From Cryptomeria japonica (lineage: Eukaryota; Streptophyta; Pinopsida; Cupressales; Cupressaceae), in the NCBI RefSeq assembly GCF_030272615.1, contig NW_026728912.1, positions 330,001 through 352,500 on the forward strand: a stretch of DNA of 22,500 nt, given 5' to 3'. Under the pieces are notes generated by a model. That model had not been told where the DNA came from and ran no database searches. It was given only the letters and a program-made list of their open reading frames with translations. Positions 18,651 through 22,500 of the stretch are shown piece after piece. Positions within the stretch are counted from its first letter, which is position 1, and each line of letters starts with the position of its first letter. The position numbers were made by a program, and so were the translations under genes.

Positions 18651-18738
18651 GCCCCTCTAACTCGACCAATGCTGGCGCTCGAACGGTGGTAGCGCTCGGA
18701 TTTTCATTGAGCGCCAGCATTGGTCGATTTAGAGGGGC
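18651..18738 (+). repeat. 30-bp inverted repeat (leader hairpin)
   Basis: Left arm 18651-18680 (GCCCCTCTAA...GCTGGCGCTC) and right arm 18709-18738 (GAGCGCCAGC...AGAGGGGC) are complementary at 29 of 30 positions, with a 28-nt loop. It starts about 32 nt after the presumed P13 start site. Related, less perfect stems occur at the same place after P11 and P12. Confidence 0.92.
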
Positions 18739-18989
18739 ATGCGAGATTCCCGAATGCTATGCGAGGGCTCTAACGGAAATGTCTATTGGTTTCGGTATGG
18801 ATGCAATTGCGAGTGGTTCGGCAAAGGTAGTCGTTCCGATGCGTCCATGTCGTGGCCAAATCGATAATTCGATTTGAGCCCTCGTATAGCATTTGGGTCT
18901 CTCGATGTGATTCCGCATTCCAGTCCCTTTGGGCACTGCTTGAGCCGCATCCCAGGGGGTTCCCTTCCCAATAATCTGCCTCGCAACCC

Positions 18990-21900
18990 GATTGCTATGC
19001 GGTGAGGCTCCTCGGCCGCCTCGGAACTATCTGTGTATCAGACGCATCGCGGGATAAGGGGTTGGCAACGGTAGTCGCCCCAAGCGCGTCCGATGCTTGG
19101 ACCATTCCGAGGCGGCCCTGAAGCCTCTTCCGTCTAGCCGTTGGGTCCTTCTCGCCGCATCCCTCGCCTCGCACCCCGATTGCTATGCGGTGAGGCTCCT
19201 CGGCCGCCTCGGAACTATCTGTGTATCGGACGCGTCGCGGGATAAGGGGTTGTCACTGGTAGTCGCCCCAAGCGCGTCCGATGCTTGGACCATTCCGAGG
19301 CGGCCCTGAAGCCTCTTCCGTCTAGCCGTTGGGTCCTTCTCGCCGCATCCCTCGCCTCGCACCCCGATTGCTATGCGGTGAGGCTCCTCGGCCGCCTCGG
19401 AACTATCTGTGTATCGGACGCGTCGCGGGATAAGGGGTTGTCATTGGTAGTCGCCCCAAGCGCGTCCGATGCTTGGACCATTCCGAGGCGGCCCTGAAGC
19501 CTCTTCCGTCTAGCCGTTGGGTCCTTCTCGCCGCATCCCTCGCCTCGCACCCCGATTGCTATGCGGTGAGGCTCCTCGGCCGCCTCGGAACTATCTGTGT
19601 ATCGGACGCGTCGCGGGATAAGGGGTTGTCACTGGTAGTCGCCCCAAGCGCGTCCGATGCTTGGACCATTCCGAGGCGGCCCTGAAGCCTCTTCCGTCTA
19701 GCCGTTGGGTCCTTCTCGCCGCATCCCTCGCCTCGCACCCCGATTGCTATGCGGTGAGGCTCCTCGGCCGCCTCGGAACTATCTGTGTATCGGACGCGTC
19801 GCGGGATAAGGGGTTGTCACTGGTAGTCGCCCCAAGCGCGTTCGATGCTTGGACCATTCCGAGGCGGCCCTGAAGCCTCTTCCGTCTAGCCGTTGGGTCC
19901 TTCTCGCCGCATCCCTCGCCTCGCACCCCGATTGCTATGCGGTGAGGCTCCTCGGCCGCCTTGGAACTATCTGTGTATCGGACGCGTCGCGGGATAAGGG
20001 GTTGTCACTGGTAGTCGCCCCAAGCGCGTCCGATGCTTAGACCATTCCGAGGCGGACCCGAAGCCTCTTCCGTCTAGCCGTTGGGTCCTTCTCGCCGCAT
20101 CCTTCGCCTCGCACCCCGATTGCTATGCGGTGAGGCTCCTCGGCCGCCTCGGAACTATCTGTGTATCGGACGCGTCGCGGGATAAGGGGTTGTCACTGGT
20201 AGTCGCCCCAAGCGCGTCCGATGCTTGGACCATTCCGAGGCGGACCCGAAGCCTCTTCCGTCTAGCCGTTGGGTCCTTCTCGCCGCATCCCTCGCCTCGC
20301 ACCCCGATTGCTATGCGGTGAGGCTCCTCGGCCGCCTTGGAACTATCTGTGTATCGGACGCGTCGCGGGATAAGGGGTTGTCACTGGTAGTCGCCCCAAG
20401 CGCGTCCGATGCTTGGACCATTCCGAGGCGGACCCGAAGCCTCTTCCGTCTAGCCGTTGGGTCCTTCTCGCCGCATCCCTCGCCTCGCACCCCGATTGCT
20501 ATGCGGTGAGGCTCCTCGGCCGCCTTGGAACTATCTGTGTATCGGACGCGTCGCGGGATAAGGGGTTGTCACTGGTAGTCGCCCCAAGCGCGTCCGATGC
20601 TTGGACCATTCCGAGGCGGACCCGAAGCCTCTTCCGTCTAGCCGTTGGGTCCTTCTCGCCGCATCCCTCGCCTCGCACCCCGATTGCTATGCGGTGAGGC
20701 TCCTCGGCCGCCTTGGAACTATCTGTGTATCGGACGCGTCGCGGGATAAGGGGTTGTCACTGGTAGTCGCCCCAAGCGCGTCCGATGCTTGGACCATTCC
20801 GAGGCGGCCCCGAAGCCTCTTCCGTGTAGCCGTTGGGTCCTTCTCGCCGCATCCCTCGCCTCGCACCCCGATTGCTATGCGGTGAGGCTCCTCGGCCGCC
20901 TTGGAACTATCTGTGTATCGGACGCGTCGCGGGATAAGGGGTTGTCACTGGTAGTCGCCCCAAGCGCGTCCGATGCTTGGACCATTCCGAGGCGGCCCCG
21001 AAGCCTCTTCCGTGTAGCCGTTGGGTCCTTCTCGCCGCATCCCTCGCCTCGCACCCCGATTGCTATGCGGTGAGGCTCCTCGGCCGCCTTGAACCTATCT
21101 GTGTATCGGACGCGTCGCGGGATAAGGGGTTGTCACTGGTAGTCGCCCCAAGCGCGTCCGATGCTTGGACCATTCCGAGGCGGACCTGAAGCCTCTTCCC
21201 TCTAGCCGTTGGGGCTTTCTCGCCGCATCCCTCGCCTCGCACCCTGATTGCTATGCTGTGAGGCTCCTCGGCCGCCTTGGAACTATCTGTGTATCGGACG
21301 CATCGCGGGATAAGGGGTTGGCAGTGGTAGTCGCCCCAAGCGCATCCGATGCTTGGACCATTCCGAGGCGGCCCTGCAGCCTCTTCCGTCTAGCCGTTGG
21401 GGCCATCTCGCCGCATCCCCCACCTCGCACCACGATTGCTATGCGGTGAGGCTCCTTGGCCGCCTCGGAACTATCTGTGTATCGGACGCATCGCGGGATA
21501 AGGGGTTGTCACTGGTAGTCGCCCCAAGCGCGTCCGATGCTTGGACTATTCCGAGGCGGCCCTGCAGCCTCTTCCGTCTAGCCGTTGGGGCCATCTCGCT
21601 GCATCCCCCACCTCCTCGGCCGCCTCGGAACTATCTGTGTATCGGACGCATCGCGGGATAAGGGGTTGGCAGTGGTAGTCGCCCCAAGCGCGTCCGATGC
21701 TTGGACTATTCCGAGGCAGCCCTGCAGCCTCTTCCGTCTAGCCTTTGGGGCCCATCTCGCCGCATCCCTCGCCTCGCACCCCGATTGCTATGCGGTGAGG
21801 CTCCTCGGCCGCCTGGGAACTATCTTCGTATCGGACGCATCGCGGGATAAGGGGTTGTCACTGGTAGTCGCCCCAAGCGCGTCCGATGCTTGGACTATTC

Positions 21901-22500
21901 CGAGGCGGCCCTGTGGCCTCTTCCGTCTAGCCGTTGGGGCCATCTCGCCGCATCCCCACCTCGCACCCCGATTGCTATGCGGTGAGGCTCTTCGGCCGCC
22001 TTGGAACTATCTTCGTATCGGACGCATTGCGGGATAAGGGGTTGTCACTGGTAGTGGCCCCAAGCGCGTCCGATGCTTGGACTATTCCGAGGCGGCCCTG
22101 CAGCCTCTTCCGTCTAGCCGTTGGGGCCATCTCGCCGCATCCCCCACCTCGCACACCCGATTGCTATGCGGTGAGGCTCCTCGGCCGCCTTGGAACTATC
22201 TTCGTATCGGACGCATCGCGGGATAAGGGGTTGTCACTGGTAGTCGCCCCAAGCGCGTCCGATGCTTGGACTATTCCGACGCGGCCCTGTGGCCTCTTCC
22301 GTCTAGCCGTTGGGGCCATCTCGCCGCATCCCCCACCTCGCACCCCGATTGCTATGCGGTGAGGCTCCTCGGCCGCCTTGGAACCATCTTCGTATCGGAC
22401 GCATCGCGGGATAGGGGGCTGTCACTGGTAGTCGCCCCAAGCGTGTCCGATGCTTGGACCATTCCTAGGCGGCCCTGAAGCCTCTTCCGTCTAGCCGTTG
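18990..22500 (+). repeat. 188-bp tandem repeat array (probable 5' ETS or its edge)
   Basis: GATTGCTATG marks unit starts at 18990, 19178, 19366, 19554, 19742, 19930, 20118, 20306, 20494, 20682, 20870, 21058, 21246, 21434, a deleted unit, 21783, 21970, 22159 and 22347. This gives about 19 units with a strict 188-bp period up to 21434. Interior units are nearly identical and edge units differ (GGTTGGCA, CTTCGTATCGG, GGGGCCATCTCG). Since 188 is not a multiple of 3, each unit shifts frame, so the repeated 70-94-residue open frames are not genes. The array runs off the window. Confidence 0.95.
19202..19305 (+). repeat. Nested inverted repeats within the 188-bp unit (example unit)
   Basis: Outer stem: GGCCGCCTCGGAA (19202-19214) with TTCCGAGGCGGCC (19293-19305), 13 perfect pairs. 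Inner stem: ATCGGACGCG (19225-19234) with CGCGTCCGAT (19273-19282), 10 perfect pairs, extendable by a G-U and a G-C. A GGGG (19246-19249)/CCCC (19266-19269) pair could cap it. The arrangement recurs in the other units. Confidence 0.9.

Larger units (their letters stand above)
18543..18989 (+). repeat. Class B promoter-leader repeat, unit 3
   Basis: Contains P13, the strong inverted repeat, CGAATGCTATGCGAGG, GGTAGTCGTTCCGATGCGTC and CGTATAGCATTTGGGTC, then about 90 bp of transition sequence leading into the 188-bp array. No gene is seen between 18739 and 18989. Confidence 0.78.

Noticed and set aside
19236-19250. GGGATAAGGGG in each 188-bp unit as a further Pol I initiator
   Set aside because: It lacks TATATA and the upstream GGACAAATA element, and it aligns to leader sequence (GCGGAATGGTTCGG), not to the promoter core.
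19097-22478. Series of 60-150-residue frames starting MDHSEA...
   Set aside because: They recur every 188 bp because of the tandem repeat; 188 mod 3 is 2, so there is no continuous protein, and the same sequence is better explained as structured spacer DNA.
18990-22500. 18S rRNA 5' end
   Set aside because: I searched by eye for the conserved plant 18S start (TACCTGGTTGATCCTGCC) and did not find it in the array.

Overview
This window looks like part of a plant nuclear ribosomal DNA intergenic spacer (IGS). It contains no protein-coding gene that I can support. Two anchors identify it. The first is two near-identical full-length 5S rRNA genes on the minus strand (3723-3840 and 11659-11776). 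The second is thirteen copies, on the plus strand between 14.47 and 18.63 kb, of an element with the core TATATAGGGGA, which matches the plant RNA polymerase I initiator consensus. The 5S variant (GCGTTAGTGC near the 5' end, CTCCGCAGTTAAGCGCGC in box A, CCGGTG near the 3' end) is of the kind I associate with gymnosperms, and linkage of 5S to the 35S spacer is known in some gymnosperms and other land plants. I therefore favour a gymnosperm or another non-angiosperm land plant, but the species is not determinable here. No 25S, 18S, 5.8S or ITS sequence is recognisable, so the spacer is longer than 22.5 kb. If the promoters are real, 18S lies to the right, 25S to the left, and the 5S genes are inverted relative to the 35S unit.

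Layout. 1-3.3 kb: GC-rich higher-order repeat made of short palindromic modules (GGTGCGCACC, GGAGCGCTCC, GCACCATGGTGC) with AT-rich cassettes. 3.3-4.25 kb: 5S gene and its GC-rich flanks. 4.25-4.6 kb: degenerate ~20-bp A-rich minisatellite. 4.6-5.1 kb: CACCC/CTTGG minisatellite. 5.1-7.9 kb: more of the GC-rich palindromic block. 7938-13031: a second copy of 1-5095, differing by four substitutions and one indel. 13.0-14.2 kb: the CACCC minisatellite continues. 14.2-17.6 kb: ten class A promoter copies in 157-bp and 311-bp repeats, interrupted by a 52/38-bp palindromic array and followed by a 50/56-bp alternating array. 17.6-18.95 kb: three class B promoter units of about 440-490 bp. 18.99-22.5 kb: a 188-bp tandem array, about 19 units, running off the window and probably in the 5' external transcribed spacer or its upstream edge.

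How the parts may work together (inference): the last promoter (18600-18625) is the best candidate gene promoter for the 35S pre-rRNA and the others would be spacer promoters. Each promoter copy carries an inverted repeat beginning at the presumed start site. The class B units add a long leader stem whose paired bases co-vary between copies. The 188-bp repeats contain nested inverted repeats. The 5S genes use their internal control region and end at an oligo-T run. All long open frames are by-products of GC-rich, palindromic, low-stop repeats and are not annotated as genes.
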